Assembly (NCBI GenBank): GCA_016946835.1
Contig: JACVTC010000086.1
Location: forward strand, 281,001 to 345,000
DNA from: Neocallimastix lanati (nom. inval.)
Lineage: Eukaryota > Neocallimastigomycota > Neocallimastigomycetes > Neocallimastigales > Neocallimastigaceae
DNA: 64,000 nucleotides
Reading direction: 5' to 3'
The notes beneath the pieces are model-generated. The model worked only from the letters and a program-made list of their open reading frames with translations. It did not search any database and was not told the origin of the DNA. Below, piece after piece: positions 1 through 13,771 of the stretch. How positions within the stretch are numbered: the stretch's first letter is position 1; each line of letters begins with the position of its first letter. The position numbers were made by a program, and so were the translations under genes.

Positions 1-942
1 CAGCTAGTGAAAGAATAATAATACTAACAGTAGAATTAATTTCGACATAATGAATTCTTCTTATATCTTCAACTTCAATTAAAATTTCTTTTGCTGATTG
101 ATCCGTTTCACCATAAATATATTTTCTGGCTAATTCACGGAATTTAGCTGAATAGTCATCATAGTTAATAGAAGAACTACTTGGTCTTACAATACTTTGC
201 ATTGAACTAAATTTTGGACAATTAATCTTTCCACAAATTTGAGGATCTGAGTAGGTGGAATGAATAGCACTTCTTAAATCATTTTCCATAACACCAAGTT
301 TTTGATGATCAAAGGAATGAATAAAGGACATAACTTCACCAGCAGCCTTCTTTTTTTCTTCTGAAATAAATCTATTCATAGATATATTACTTCCACCAAC
401 ACATGAAGCTGAAACTCCCTTCTTTTTACCAGGAAGTTGATTAAATGAAAGAGTAACGTTAGTTTGAGTTTTCATTTCATCCCCAATGTACCAGAATCTT
501 AAAAAGATAAAGTCACCATTTTGGAATGCACCACCCATAGTAATTTCATTAGCAGCAAAATCATCTGGGGTAGATGCAGTTTCCTTTATCTGTTTCATTT
601 TTTCAAGAGCAGCAATAGCATTATCACTAGTATATTCTGGGAATTTATCGTTACTAGCATCTCTAAAGGAATTAATAAATTCTAAAAGTACTACAAGACC
701 ATTTTCATATTCAGGGAAATGAGCTAAATACTTATGTAATTGAGGATTAGTTGGACTTTCTTTTTCATAGATATAATTGGTAGTTTCAATTAATTCATCC
801 CAGGTTTCTGGAACGGGTTTATTATATTTTTTTAATAAATCCATATTGGCGTATAAACCTCCATAATCTACCATAAGTGGCTAATGATGATATCATAAAA
901 AAAAAATAAAATAAAATTAAAATTTTTATAAAATTAATAAGA

Positions 943-975
<33 letters not shown>

Positions 976-1557
976 ACAGATAGATAGATAGATAGATAGT
1001 GTAAATTATTTAATTTATTTTTAAATACTTACTAAACCAACAAGTCTTGTATCAACAATACAAGTATTTGTGGCTGTACCTTCCTTATAAAGATCAATTA
1101 CTTTTTTATCAACATATCCATGAATATCTTCAAAATATTTTGAAAAACGACCAGTATAAACGGTATCAGTAATGTAAAGATCATATCCTCTATCTTCTTT
1201 TTGTAATAAATCTTCTACATAATTAGCAACATAATTTGGTTCACCTCTACTAGTATCTGGGGTTTCAAAATTGGTTTTTAAAGTTATATCTAAACCTTTT
1301 GATTTCATATAGGCATTAGTTCTTTCTGCCAAATTTTTATGATAATCACTATAGGCATAAAGGAATCCATGCATAGTAATTTCTATTCCGTTTACTATAT
1401 ATATATTTTATATTTTAATTAGAATTAATAAATTTTTTTATAAAAATATACAATAATAAAAGATAAATAAGTTTTTATTTATTTCTTTTTATTTCAATTA
1501 ATATTTACCCATCACAAAAATGGTAACAAATAATAAACTAACTAATAACGATTTCAT
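1..1557 (-). CDS. Receptor with periplasmic-binding-protein-like ectodomain (partial, 3' end beyond window)
   Basis: Three exons read as one frame: 1557-1509, 1394-1033 and 880-1 (continuing outside), with GTAAAT/AG and GTAAGT/AG introns of 114 and 152 bp. Exon 1 encodes a signal peptide (MKSLLVSLLFVTIFVM). About 400 residues follow that resemble bacterial ABC-type sugar-binding proteins (PBP type 2): the mature start EITMHGFLY, the conserved stretch RLVGLPLMVDYGGLYANMD that spans intron 2 exactly, then a PVPETWDELIE segment. The last visible residues (STVSIIILSLA, near residue 430) look like the start of a transmembrane helix. In gut fungi this domain is known fused to class C (GABA-B/mGluR-like) seven-helix receptors, so a plasma-membrane carbohydrate-sensing GPCR is the best guess. 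The seven-helix part is not in the window, so a single-pass or other architecture remains possible. Confidence 0.8.
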
Positions 1558-3159
1558 TTTATTATTTTTAAAATAAAAATTTTTATTATATTTTATTATA
1601 TTTTTTTAAAAATTATTTTTATAAATTTTTTTATTGTTCTATTTATATATATATCAATAAATATATATATTTTGTATAATTTTGTATATCCTTATTTTTT
1701 TTTTAAAAAAAAATTGAATGATTTTATTATTATATTTATTTATTTTAATGATATAATTTAATGGTAATTAATAATAATAATTATTCATTTTTTTTACTAC
1801 TTCTATAACTTTTTATATTTATTTAAATTAAATTTAGTATTATTTTTTTTTCATAATACTATTTTTCAATTTTATTTTAATTATATATATTTTAATATAA
1901 CTTATTCTATTCTATTTTATATTATTTTTATAATTTTTTTATTTGAAAAATTATAATAACTTAATAAAAAAAAAATAAAATATAATAAAATTAAAATTAA
2001 AAAAAAATAAAAGAGAAAAAAAAAAAGAATTTTATAATTATTTATATATTTTTTTTAATCAATATAGTGATAAATTCATATTAGACTATTTATTTGATTA
2101 AACCAATAAAAATCATTTAAAATAATAAATAAATATGAATATTCTTTTCACAGTCTAATTAGATATTTTAAAATAATAAACAAAAAATTATTTTTTTTTT
2201 TCTTTTTGTATTTTACTTAAACAACCTTAATTATTATTAATTATAATTTATATATATCTATATAATTTATATATATTTGGAAATAAATAAAATTTAATTA
2301 ATTAAAATTAGAAAATAAAATAAAGTAAATATTATATAATTAAAAAAAAAATTATTTTTTCTTTATTTAAGAATAACAATATTACTTTTATAATATAAAA
2401 AATTAGATATTATCTTCAAAAATTAAAAATAATAATGATTCACTTTGTACTTCTATTACTTTATTAATTAAACTTTTGCACGCGTATTATCTCAAATTTA
2501 AATAAAATGAGTATAAATTTTAATTTATTACCATCATTTATTATTTATGTAATTTTTAAAAAAAAAAAAAAAAAAAAAAAATTAATTTATTACTATATAA
2601 TTAAAAATAAACTTTAATCTATATATATTTAAATTAAAAATTTACCATAATATTAGCAATAAATAAAGATTAAAAGTACTTTTTAAAAATAAATTAAATA
2701 ATTTAATATTAAAATTTTATTAAATCTTAATATTATACTTTATAAAAAATAATAATAATTAGTTAATAATTAATGATTTATTTGATTATCCTTTTTTTTA
2801 TTGAATATCATTTTTTTTTTTTTTAAAGTTTTGATTATTTCATAATAATACCGTAAATAAATATATTAATGTACAATAAAAAATAAATAAATAAATAAAG
2901 TTTACTAAATAAAGAATAAAAAGGATGAAGAATACAAATAAAAATGAGTACTAAAATAGTTGTACAATTTTTCCCTTGTAATATTTTAATAATTACATAT
3001 CTGATTATCATGAATTTTTTTTTAAAAAAAAAAAGAAATAAAAATAAAAATAAAAAGTAAATTAAAAAATAAAAAGAATATAAAAAAGAAAAAAAGAAAA
3101 AAAAGACATTTCTATGAATTTAATATGCTGTAATTTCCATAAATAATCTATATTATATA

Positions 3160-3193
<34 letters not shown>

Positions 3194-3785
3194 CAAATAT
3201 TAGTCATTTATGAATATACGAAATATAACAATTAGTAAACTTCATAATTTTTTTTTATAATTTTATATATTATTTATATTTAGTTGAAATTATTAATATT
3301 TTTAATTATAATTTCTAAATTATTATTTAAAAAATATGTGAAAATAACTTTAATTATATATAAAAAAAAAATATGAAACTAAAAATATTAATCCTTATTA
3401 ACAAAAATCAATAAAAAGATTGTGAAAATAAAAGTAATAACTCTAATTATTAAAATAAAAAAAAGTTATAAAAATAGAAACAAAAACTATAATTATTATA
3501 ATACAATAAATAAAGAAAGAACATATGAAAATATATAATTAAATATATATATAATAAAATTATATTTTTTTTTTCATTTTCATTTTTATTTTTTTTAAAT
3601 TAAAATAAAATAAAATAAAATAAAAAAAAATTAAGAGTCAAGTTCTTAAATGCTTTAATATCTTTTATATTGATACATTTTGGCTTATTCATTTAACTAT
3701 ATTACAATATGTTTAAATATTTCATATATATATAAAATTTAATTTTCATATACTTTACATAATCTAACAACGATAAAAAAAATAG
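1558..3785. other. AT-rich intergenic DNA, no gene seen
   Basis: Spacer of almost only A and T with poly(A)/poly(T) runs (for example 2559-2580 and 3164-3191). No reading frame with protein-like composition was found on either strand. The proximal part should hold the promoter of the receptor gene that starts at 1557, but no distinct element can be picked out. Confidence 0.6.
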
Positions 3786-4310
3786 AAAAATAAATAAATA
3801 AATAAAATAAAATAAAATAAAATAAAATAAAATAAATAGTAGAATATAAATATAAGTACAGATTGAATAAAATAAAATAAAATAAAATAAATAGTAGAAT
3901 ATAAATATAAGTACAGATTGAATAAAATAAAATAAAATAAAATAAAATAAATAGTAGAATATTAAATTTAAAGTACAGATTGAATAAAATAAAATAAAAT
4001 AAAATAAAATAAAATAAAATAAAATAAAATAAAATAAAATAAAATAAAATAAAATAAAATAAAATAAAATAAAATAAAATAAAATAAAATAAAATAAAAT
4101 AAAATAAAATAAAATAAAATAAAATAAAATAAAATAAAATAAATAGTAGAATATGAATATAGAGTACAGATTGAATAAAATAAAATAAAATAAAATAAAA
4201 TAAAATAAAATAAAATAAAATAAAATAAAATAAAATAAAATAAAATAAAATAAATAGTAGAATATTAAATATAATGTACAGATTGAATAAAATAAAATAA
4301 AATAAAATTA
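3786..4310 (+). repeat. Compound minisatellite: (AAAAT)n arrays punctuated by a ~35-bp core
   Basis: Runs of AAAAT alternate with five copies of a core that begins TAGTAGAATAT and ends ACAGATTGAAT, at about 3837, 3890, 3952, 4144 and 4256. The core is well kept while the pentamer runs between copies vary greatly in length. The same core recurs at 22808-23335 and, inverted, at 34664-34700. Confidence 0.9.
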
Positions 4311-7300
4311 AATTTAATATTTTAATTTTAAAATTATTTATAGTAAATTAATTTTTATATGAAAATTATAAATCATTCTTGGATAGTACAAAATATATTA
4401 ATAGAATGATTCATTTATTTTAATCTTTTTTTTTAAAAGTTTTTTAAGAATAATGATGAAGATATTAAATAACACATGTGTATTTTAATAATTTTTTTTT
4501 TTTTTTTAAAAAAAGATAAAAATAAAAAGTTTATTTCATATAAAAATGTTTAATATATATGCAAATATAAAAAAATTAATGGTACTTATTAATGTTCCAC
4601 AAATTTATAAAAACTATTGTACAAAATTTTCCCTATTTCTAATAATATAACTAATAATTCATAAATTAATAAAAAAAAAAAAAAAACCAATAATTTATTT
4701 ATCTAAATATATAAATTATATAATTAATTATTTTTTTTTAATAAACAATTAATTTAATTATTTATATTAATGTTTATTTCTTTTTTATATTAATTTTATG
4801 TATATTAACTATTATTGAGTTTTTTTTTCAATTGTTTTTTTTTTTTTGTTGTTGTTATAAAAAAAAAAGATAAAAAAAAAAAAAAAAAAAACAATTGAAA
4901 AAAAATAATATTACATTATGATATTATTTATTTAAATTTTTAATTATCAAATTTAAATTTAAATAAAGTTCATTAGTTAATAAATATATTTATAATTTTT
5001 TTTATATTGTTATTCTTTTCATTATTTATTTAACAATATATAAAATTATAAATTAAAATTTTTATGAATAAAAAATTTTTGGTTTTGTTAATCATATTTC
5101 AAATTTATATATATATATTTATAATTAAAAAAATATCTTACTATTTATTTATTTATTTATTTATTTATTTATTTCATAAATTAAATTATTTTTAATATTT
5201 ATATTATTATAGATATTGATATTTGTAAGACTAAACTAATACTAAAGAAAAGAAAATAATTATAGTTAAATAGCATTACTATAAATCAGGATTGTTTCTT
5301 ATAAAATATATATATATATTATTTTTTTATTACTATTTTAAAAGTTTTATGTGAAACTCTTTATAAATTTTTTCTCAATGGCACACTTTCACTAAAAATA
5401 ATAATTTCATAAATTGAAAAAAAAATAAAATAAATAATTAAAAAATTATAGAAATAATAATAATTAAAAATATAAAAAATGTTAACTTTATTCATTAAAA
5501 AATAAATTAATTTAATTTATATATTTATATAATAAATATTTATAAAAATAATAAAAATAATATAAATAATATAAATAAAATAAATAAAATAAAAATAAAA
5601 AAAATTAAAAAGAAAATTTATATAATAAATATATATTATTATTACCATTTTTCTTTTTTCTTTTTTTTTTTTTTTTTAATTTAATTTTTTTTCAACTAAA
5701 TGCATTGTTTTGAAATGAAGGAAAATTCTTGAATGGTTATGGAAAATATTATTATCATTCAATAGTATTTTCAATATTTTTAAAATTAATAAATATCTAA
5801 AAATAGATTATTATATTAACTTAATGAGAATAGTTAATATTTAAATAATTCTTATTTTTTTTTTTAAAAAAAAAAATATAATATAATATAATATAATATA
5901 AAAATAATTATTACTTTTATAAGTAATAAAGTTGCATATATAGACCCTATCAAATTATTAATATACTTAATAAAAATAGATATCATTTCTTTAAATCTAA
6001 TTATAAAGTAATTTCAGATATATTTGTTAACAATGAATATTTATGAAAATAATACTATTTCCTTACAACCAATTAAAAATTGTTTCATATACAATTATAT
6101 AATTAAATGGATAAAATATTTTTTTTTTAAATATAATTTTTTCTATTGAAAGTATTATTAATAAAATTTTAATAGTTCTAATCATCTAATTATAATATAG
6201 CTTTTTTAAAAAAAAAAAAAACTTTTTTTTTATTTTTTATTACTATTATTCTATTATTAATTTTATATTATAATATTATTATTAATTATAATTTAATATT
6301 CTTTTATAATAGCATTACAATATATTTAAAAAGTATAAGATGAGATGATAAATTAAATATTAATTTTGAAACTAATTTATTTTATAATCAAATATTCATA
6401 AAAGCTAATTGAATTTTTAATTTTTTCAATTAAAATAATTAAAATTTTTCGTTTTTGTCTTTTGTTTCTTTTGTTTCTTCATTTTTTATAAAAAAAAGTT
6501 TTTCCAATATTATTCATAAATATTATTTATTAATTAATTAATTAATATAATTAATTTAAAATACTACCAAAGAACCAATGGAACAACTATTTTATCATTC
6601 AATTTTAATTATCTTATTATTATAAAAAATATTAAAATTTTCAAAAATTTAATAATATATATCTTCTATAAAATTTATTTTTGTTTCATCATTATAAATT
6701 TTTATATAAATTAAAAATTATATTAATTATTTATGAGATAATGTATTAATTTCATATAATATTATATCTAATTAAAAAAAATTTTTTTTTCTTTTATTAT
6801 TATTTTAATTATTTGAGCTATATTAAATATTACATATTATTTTAAAAAAAAAAAAAAAGTATCATCTATACAAGTTTAATATGTTTCATTTATATGGCAT
6901 AAATTACATTCCAAGAAGAAGTATTTTCAACAATTTAATATTAGTTTTCTTTGATGTAAGTTTTATGATTATTTATAGAAATATCAATATAATGCATAAC
7001 AATTTATCTAATATAAATTTTATCAAAATTTTACACCTCCCTATAAATGTTCATTAACAATGAATAATAACTTTCAAATATAAACTACCCCGTTCTAAAA
7101 TTAGATGGATAAACAATAAATAAATTTATAATTATTATTAGTATTATTACTATTAATTAATATTAACAACAATGGAATCACCCCAAAATTTTTTCTTTCC
7201 TATATTTATCACCTGACTCAATAATTCATTTAAAAACTTTTTAAGTGCACTTATAAACCATAGAATCATATATATATTTGAACTTCATGATATAGACTTT

Positions 7301-8716
7301 AAAAAGAATTCATTTTTAAAATTAATTTCTATATATATATATATATTAAATAATAATTTCAATGAATCTTTTTTTTTTTTTTTTTATGTATCAGAAAAAA
7401 AAATAATTTAGAGAAATATAATATTTATATTTATAAAAAATAATATATCATTCATCATTCTAGCAAAACTATTTTTTTTATTATTTTTTTTTTTCATTAT
7501 ATTTATTTTATTTTTTATATTTTATATCTTGCATAAAATAGCCAATAATAACATATACTTTTTTTCAATTATATTACAATGGGAAGAAATGGAATAAATT
7601 AAAATTATAAAAATTTTTAATTGATTTGGATATAAATATACAATACTTCATATCTTATTTTGCTAATACAATACATATATAATAAATTAAAATATTAATT
7701 TTTTTTTTTTTAGAAAAAAGATTTCTCAATTATATAAAATTTAAATATTATTAAAAAAAATTTTTCCTAAATAATTTATTTTCTATATAAATAAATAAAT
7801 AAATAAATAAAAGTAATATATACATTTAAAAACTATGTTTAAAAAATATATATAATAAATTTTATTATAATTTCTTTTTTAAATTATTTCTCTACAAAAA
7901 TTATGTTTCATATTCGAAGAAATAAAAAATAATATTATATTATAATTTTTAATATTATAATAATTCTTTCAAAACTTTTTAATATAAAAACAAAAAAAAT
8001 TATATAAATATTAAATTTTTCTTATAAATTAAAATTTCAAAAAAAAAAAAAAAAATATTCTATTAATATAAAATTTTAATATAAAAAAAAATTTACGGGA
8101 TAAAAAAATTTATAATTAAGGAAAAAAAAAATAGTTTATTAAATATAAAAATTTGATAAATCTTGATACTATTATTTTATTTAAATAAAATAATAGTAAA
8201 AAAGATTTATTTATTATATATTAAGATTTAACAAAAAAAAAAAATTATTAAAACATGATCTATCCATATTAAAACTATTATATCTTTGTTTTTCCCCAAT
8301 CTAAAACAATTAATAAAAAAAAAAAAAAACTTAATCTACTAAAATTTAAAATATCTTTTCTTTCTATTTCTTTTTTTGTAAATTAGGCAAATCAAAAGAA
8401 TAAAAATAAAAATAAACTCTAAAAATGATTATATATAATTAAAATTAAGTTTCATGTAGATTAATTTTTTATTTTTTTATTTGTTTATACATTTCCCTTT
8501 AAAGTTACACGAAAAAAAACTTTATTTTTTTTTTTTAAAATAAAAAAATTAAGATGATTAACTACTATTTAATATAATAACAAAATAAAAGTATATTCAC
8601 GAAAGTTTTAATTTTTAATTGTTTTATTGTATTAATATAGGTCAAAAAATAAATATTTATATCATTAACTGTGAAGATACAGATGATTTAACTTTTTTTT
8701 ATAAGAAACTATTAGT

Positions 8717-8747
<31 letters not shown>

Positions 8748-9559
8748 TTTAAATGTGGATACTTTCTATTACTATATAAGTAAAAAAAATAAAATAAAAT
8801 AAAATATATATATATATATTTATATATATATAATAGGTGTCACTTTAATTTAATAATATTTGAAATCAAATATTTATTAGAAAATTGGAAAATAGTAAAT
8901 CTACCATCAACAGGGGAAAATTAATTCATTCTCTTATAAAAGTAATAATGAAAATTGTAAAAAATTAAAATATTAAATCCAATGGAAGAACTGGTAGCTC
9001 TCTTTTCGAATAAAAATACAATAATAAGAAGAAAAATGTATCATTGATAGGGCTAAATATCAAAATGATTAATTTCAACAACTATTGATTATAATATTTG
9101 TTAAGGAGATATGAAAATAGAATATCAAAAATTCTTAATTCACTTTGATGTTTATTATTATAACTAATAAATATATTTTTTACATATAAAATAAATACAC
9201 AAGACTTAATAATTTCTTTTTATAATTATTTCTTTCTATTATTATTGTAATTATTATAAATATTACTATTTTCATTATTTTATTATTATAATATATATAT
9301 ATATTATTATTATTATTATTATTATTATCACAATTATATTTTAATAAATGAAATAATTATTAATCAATGAATACTAATTAAAATTTTATAATTTTAATAA
9401 TTTATAATAAATCAATATATCTATAAATAAATTTTAAATATATTGAAATATATTTATAGAAGTATTTATATAAAAGCATGCATTTTATAAACATTTATAA
9501 CTCATAATCATAAATTTATTAGTAAAATTAATACAATTCTAAACTCAAATTGAGAATTG

Positions 9560-9599
<40 letters not shown>

Positions 9600-9825
9600 T
9601 TTTAACTTAAACATTAATTTTGGTTATTTAATGACTTCAATCGATGATATTTAATATTTAGTAAGTTTCTAATTGTATACATATATGTATATATAATTCT
9701 AGCTTGATTGAATTAAAAATCTAACGAAACATGATGTGATGCTAATTAATAGTATTCAATTATTTTTATTAATAATTTATTTAAAATAATTAAATTTTTA
9801 TCTATTGTACCATTTTTTTTTAGCA
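4311..9825. other. Gene desert, AT-rich
   Basis: About 5.5 kb with no supportable gene. It holds short (TTTA)n and (AT)n tracts, and T-run/A-run palindromes at 8716-8747 and 9560-9599. A less AT-rich patch near 8980-9150 was checked in both directions and gives no recognisable protein. Confidence 0.6.
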
Positions 9826-9928
9826 TATTTCGAAGTTCCAATATATACCGTTTCCATTGAAGTGGTAGTAACTGTAGATTGCTTTTTTGTTTTTGTTTTT
9901 TTGCTTTTTTTTTGTTTTTCGTTTTTTC

Positions 9929-9964
<36 letters not shown>

Positions 9965-10533
9965 ATGGTTAAGCTTCTTCTCATAAGAATTATATTTTCT
10001 GAAGTTGACTTTTTATCAGTTATATTTTTCCCTTAAGTCAACATTTGTAAAAGCAATAAATTCCTCTTTTCCCGTATATTCAATTTTATAATTTTTATAA
10101 TTTAAAAATTAAATTTAAATATTTAAGAAAATATTAATTATGCTGTTCTATTTTGAAAAATAGTTGGGTTCTCAGCTTTTCTAGTAATTTTATTTTTTCA
10201 GCAAATAAAATATCTGGTCAATTGTATTTCGCTAAAATAAATTATGGGAACCTAAAGCACTTTTTATAAGTTGTTTTATTAAATTGATTGTTATTTTTTC
10301 ATATATATTATCACGTCACCAGTATAAGATGTTTCGGTTTTACAAACATTGTTAATTTTTGAATTTTGCTAAAAAAAAAAAAAAAAAAAAAAAAAATAAA
10401 TATGTTTAATATATAAGTAGTTCTGTGAAATTTTAAGTATGTGTGATCTTATTTTTTCTACTTTAATACCAACTAGATAGTTTAATTCTTTCAAAGTTTA
10501 AGATTTTGAAGTTTTTTTTTTAATTAATTTGAT

Positions 10534-10567
<34 letters not shown>

Positions 10568-12640
10568 AAAAAAAATTTTTTTTGGTAAAGTTACCTGTAA
10601 TAATCATTTCATTAGTGTAGATTCTTCAATGATGCATGATGTTTTTTTTTCATTGTTAACTTTTTTAAATATTCATGGTTCGAAGACTTGTTGAAATTCA
10701 ATATTTTCGAGGAATGTGGTTATAGTTTCATTCCATATTCTTTCTGATAATTTCAATCTATACAGATAGAGGGCTTTATTTAATTTTTATAAGTTCTTAC
10801 CATAATTTTTGTCCTCTTTGAAGAATAGTAACAAAAATGACCATACCTAATTTAACATTTAACAAGCAGCTTTAATATCATGTTGTTAAAGAATATTCCG
10901 ATGAAATTTTTTGCTATTAATGAGATAATAAATATTTTATACCTCCATTACTTAAAGTAGGAGAAAATGTTTAAGTCATAGTCGATTCCTCGAATTTTGG
11001 TTGAAACTTTCGGCTACTAGACATTCTTTGAATCTAGTAATTCATAATATTATTACCCTTCTTTTATAATGATAATCCATTTTGTCTTGATGTGTTTTTT
11101 TTTTTTAGTCTTCTAGTAATTTAGAGACGAATGACTTATTCTTATTATTATATAAAAATTATTTAATAGCATTTCATTTAATCATTCTTCTTTATTTTTG
11201 CCTGTGATAGCTTCATGGAATGATGATGAAGAAACATTTAGACTTATATTTGCAATTTCACTTATTTTTTTTTTTTTTTTGAAATTTAAAATCGTTTGTT
11301 TTTATTATTTTCATTATCAATGTTAATGCCAAGTTCCTCTACAGATAGATAATTGTGCATTTCATTTTCTCTAATTTCTTTCAATATATCAACATTCTCA
11401 TCATCAAAACTTCTTTTAGTGGAAAGATTTAGTGATATTTTCCAACATTTTTTTTCCTTTTATTGAGGATAACACCGTCAAAGTTATGTCTTCTTCTTTT
11501 TCCAATAGTATTACTGTTAGTTATAGATTTATGGTTCCAATGGAAATTATTATCACATGAAAATTTTAAATAAGTTTAAATTTTCTAAAACATTATAAAT
11601 GGAATAATCATTGCTTAAAGCTTTTTTCTTTTTTATTTATTATCACTATTATTATTTTGAACGTTGGTGGAATGATTATTAAGAGTTGAATCAACTATAT
11701 TATTATTATAGATAATGCTTCTTTAATTACTGTTATTATTGTTTTCTATACTCGTATCATCGAATTATTTCATTATTCATGGTTCCTTCGAATATACCAA
11801 TACCTTGAAATTCATAAATGAAATTATTTGTACATCTCATTTGAATCCTTTCATTATACGAAAAAATTTTTTAAAAAGATATTTTTATCATATGTAATAT
11901 GTTTTGAACACCCTATGTCGTAGGTACGAATAATATATTATCATTTGAATTGAATGAGTCCCTTCATTTGTAAAATAATCAATAGCTTTTTTTTTTGTTG
12001 TAATTAATTTAATTCATATTTTAATATTGTTTGTTGGACTTTCTTCTTTTTTCTTCAGCAATTATTTCAATATTTTCAATGCATTTATCCAATAATGGCT
12101 TCACTTCATCAAAACTGTTTTTTTTTTTTTTTTTTCATTTCCCTTATTATCAGAGATGTTGTTGTAATTTAGTTCTACATTTCCAATATATCTTCCTTTC
12201 TTATTTATTTATTTTATTATTGTTTTTGCTACACCAATAAAATTCTTTTCTTTTCCTATGAGGTTTTTAAAATTTTAATTTGCATCTGTCTGTAGTGTGT
12301 CTCTTTACAAATACAGCAGTAGTTATCTTCTTTTTTTTTAATTTTGTTTTTTCTTGAATAGGAATAGGATCTTCAATTTTATTAGAATTAGTTTCTTTTC
12401 AAAGGACCTTTTCCTAAAAAGTATTCTAAAAACATTGATTTGTTCTTTTATTTCATTAACCAAAGTATCTATTTCTGGTTTTTGGAACTTAACTTTAATT
12501 TACATCTAACTTCATTAGGTAATGCATAGTAGATTTCTAATTGATATTTCTTAACGTCAAAGGTTTTCGTAATTTCTCTTAATGTTTCAGATGAATCGTC
12601 AATAATAATCAATTATTAATTAACTATTAAAAAGGAATAA
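9826..12640 (-). pseudogene. Decayed Ty1/copia retrotransposon
   Basis: Read on the minus strand, the order is that of a copia polyprotein, broken by many stops and shifts. Gag-like coding lies at about 12600-12400, with a damaged zinc knuckle near 12310 (CCIC..H). A protease-like GCSKHITYDKN lies near 11900-11930. The reverse transcriptase relic at about 11070-10580 shows FKECLVAESFNQ, GIDYD, TFSPTLS, QHDIKAACLN and a damaged Y-DD box near 10600. ELNYLVGIKVEK lies near 10470, and RNase H relics TNVDL and STVTTTSMETVYIG lie at about 10060 and 9870. Most of the integrase expected between protease and RT is not visible, which suggests an internal deletion. No LTRs were recognised. It is unrelated at close range to the intact copia at 42440-48233. 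Confidence 0.75.
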
Positions 12641-13082
12641 AAATAACTATATAAATATGATAAGTACTTATCTTTATTAGAGAGTATATTATAAGAATTT
12701 ATAATAAACAATAAATATAATAATACAACAACACAACAATGTAAGAAAAGAATTATTAAACTATGTTTTATTAAAATATTTTTTTTTTATTAATTATTAA
12801 ACTATTAAAATTATTATTTATTGTTTTTTATAAAATCTTAAAAATAATAACTTTTCATTTCTATAAAAGAAATTAAAGAGGTATTTATATTTAAAATTAT
12901 AAAATAAATTTTATTTTCTAATTTTTGACAAAACCTTTTCTAAAAAAAAAAGATTAGAGGAAAAAACTTGAAACGTTTCAATCAATAATTTATACATATC
13001 AACCATTGTATTATTAAATAAAGCCCATTATTAATAAAGGATAAAACACCAATAATATATTTTATAAAAGTACATAGAATAC

Positions 13083-13116
<34 letters not shown>

Positions 13117-13299
13117 TGCGATTAACATTTTCTTATGACATAATAACTCTCCACATTAATTCTACATAAAATTTAAAATTTTTTAGTATAATTTATATTT
13201 TATATCCTTCATTAATTATTAAAATATAAATTATCTATACATTTAAATATAAATATTAATTGCCTTTACAATATCTATCTATTTCCTAGCAAACTCAAT
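12641..13299. other. AT-rich spacer with (AT)n tract
   Basis: No gene seen. A dinucleotide AT run lies near 13087-13113. The right flank of the copia relic lies here, but no LTR could be defined. Confidence 0.5.
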
Positions 13300-13662
13300 A
13301 AATAAGTGGTTCATAACCAGAACCCTCAGATAATATATACGTTCCTATTTCATTACAAAACAAAAATTGTATGATTAGGACCATCGTCATCTTTTGTATT
13401 CATTAATTAAATTATTTATAATTATTATCCTTCTTATAATAACCATTGCTACAAATATCATATCTTCATCACAACAACCACTTAAGCAATCTTCATTATC
13501 ATTACATTTATTATCAGATTTATAACATGGTTTACCCTTACAGAAAACTTCAAAGAGAGAAAAAAGTTGATTTATCACCATCTTTCCAATAAAAAGTTGT
13601 AATACATTTATTTCCAATACCACTTGCTTCTTCTGGACAATCATCAGAATTACATTTTCAGT
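13300..13662 (-). pseudogene. Broken cysteine-rich, probably secreted, protein fragment
   Basis: On the minus strand one frame reads KCNSDDCPEEASGIGNKCIT up to about 13567. A shift in a short homopolymer then leads to VFCKGKPCYKSDNKC and NEDCLSGCCDED. A second shift would recover ICSNGYYKK. The CxxxxxCLSGCC spacing resembles small disulfide-rich modules that are common in secreted gut-fungal proteins, but no precise family can be assigned. No signal peptide or intact start remains, so a relic or a badly sequenced exon is more likely than a functional gene. Confidence 0.45.
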
Positions 13663-13718
13663 CTAATATCATTATATATTAAAAGTTAAAGATAAAAGAA
13701 AAATTCTTTTTTTGAAAA

Positions 13719-13771
<53 letters not shown>

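Noticed and set aside
8980-9150. Less AT-rich patch suspected to be a LINE or tRNA-like relic
   Set aside because: Translated in both directions it shows no ordered motif, and no tRNA fold is apparent.
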